Assembly: GCF_001642955.1 (NCBI RefSeq)
Contig: NZ_LWSK01000060.1
Location: 1 to 34,675, forward strand
Direction: 5' to 3'
Length of the DNA stretch: 34,675 bases
From: Rubripirellula obstinata
Lineage (GTDB): Bacteria; Planctomycetota; Planctomycetia; Pirellulales; Pirellulaceae
Shown: one piece after another, positions 34,288-34,675 of the stretch
Layout of the letters: each line of letters opens with the position of its first letter
Position numbering within the stretch: the stretch's first letter is position 1
The notes under the pieces: model-generated
The model's database searches: none
The model's input: the letters and a program-made list of their open reading frames with translations, nothing else
What the model was told of the DNA's origin: nothing
Position numbers and translations under genes: made by a program

Positions 34288-34675
34288 GTCGGCGATAGTT
34301 TAGCGAGTTCAAAGCAAGCGTGGGTCCACGCCAACGCGGTGCAGTGTTTTGGTCCCGGAAAACACGGATGAGTTCGTTTAGCCGCGTGGGCATCGCCTGG
34401 GCTGACGAAAATGTTTGCGTGAAGGGAAACTGGACGACTTTGGGGGGTGTGGCTGACCGGCCTCGGTGTTGATTGCAAATTGCAAAATGAATACTGAAAA
34501 ATGTAGATTGACCAGCAAATACCGCTTCCCAAGAATTTTCAATTTGCAATGTTCATTTTGCAATGTTCGACTGGTTCGCGAATAACATCACCCACCGCAT
34601 TTTCATCAGCCCAGGCATCGCCTGGCCTGATGAAAATCATTGCATCGCAGCAAATTGGGCAAGCTGCACCATGGC
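34288..34675. other. Gene-free window end with inverted repeats
   Basis: No supportable coding region. The interval holds a family-B terminus (34373-34397) continuing into GGGCTGACGAAAAT, and an inverted pair of TTGCAAAATGA (around 34480-34490) with TCATTTTGCAA (around 34553-34563) separated by about 60 bp. It also holds a compact palindrome at 34599-34637. The window ends before the next gene; the promoter of the antiporter should lie near 34290-34370 but is not evident. Confidence 0.6.
34599..34637. repeat. Compact palindrome related to the family B tail
   Basis: ATTTTCATCAGCCCAGGC and its near-perfect reverse complement GCCTGGCCTGATGAAAAT flank a 3-nt centre, with one mismatch per arm. 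The right arm (GCATCGCCTGG.CTGA.GAAAAT) also matches 34390-34412, where it is fused to a family-B terminus. The two sites look like mosaics of the same modules. Confidence 0.85.

Noticed and set aside
1-34675. tRNA, rRNA or transposase genes
   Set aside because: None was recognised by eye; a covariance-model tRNA scan would settle small RNA genes, which I cannot run.

Overview
This window looks like a chromosomal segment from a marine planctomycete of the Rhodopirellula/Pirellula type. The clues are a mid-50s GC feel, several Hanks-type Ser/Thr kinases, many weak or absent Shine-Dalgarno sites, secreted low-complexity proteins, and a sugar-catabolism operon typical of the group. The organism call is inference from gene content and protein character; no rRNA or tRNA gene is present to fix it, and I saw no phage, insertion sequence or CRISPR array.

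Region 1 (about 1-10,550) is a nearly self-contained L-rhamnose utilisation locus. A RhaS/RhaR-like AraC regulator is divergent from a plus-strand operon: L-rhamnose isomerase, an NCS1-like permease, a 65-residue two-helix membrane protein, an aldehyde dehydrogenase, rhamnulokinase, a two-domain class II aldolase, and a malate:quinone oxidoreductase-family flavoprotein. Together these can take L-rhamnose through rhamnulose and rhamnulose-1-phosphate to DHAP plus lactaldehyde, then to lactate and, if the flavoprotein acts as a lactate:quinone oxidoreductase, to pyruvate. No microcompartment shell genes are present. The regulator has no canonical start codon where homology says the protein begins, and the second aldolase domain has lost most catalytic positions.

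Region 2 (about 10,550-22,560) is all on the minus strand. From upstream to downstream it holds a secreted thioredoxin-trypsin fusion, a Ser/Thr kinase with an N-terminal Cache-like sensor, two large P-loop GTPases with C-terminal membrane segments, a TolQ/ExbB/MotA-like protein translationally coupled to the second GTPase, a four-helix membrane protein, a small basic secreted protein and a HEAT-like/vWA secreted protein. The first six are tightly packed and look like one operon: a candidate undescribed envelope-stress or membrane-remodelling system. It is the most novel-looking part of the window.

Region 3 (about 22,590-34,675) is housekeeping and signalling: a beta-phosphoglucomutase-like HAD phosphatase, a DUF3754/TMEM143-like membrane protein, an orphan PhoB-like response regulator, a second Ser/Thr kinase, a UvrA-family ATPase, a SulP anion transporter with a STAS domain and an unusual hydrophilic insertion, and a CPA2-type antiporter with CBS domains.

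Intergenic spaces, mostly at gene 3' ends, carry palindromic elements. One family of 76-86 bp, with GTAGGCCGTAGCGAG termini, has four good copies and one decayed copy. A second family has GTTTAGCCGCG termini. A third cluster of stacked hairpins precedes the SulP gene. Several short perfect tandem duplications (8 to 24 bp) also occur in and between genes.
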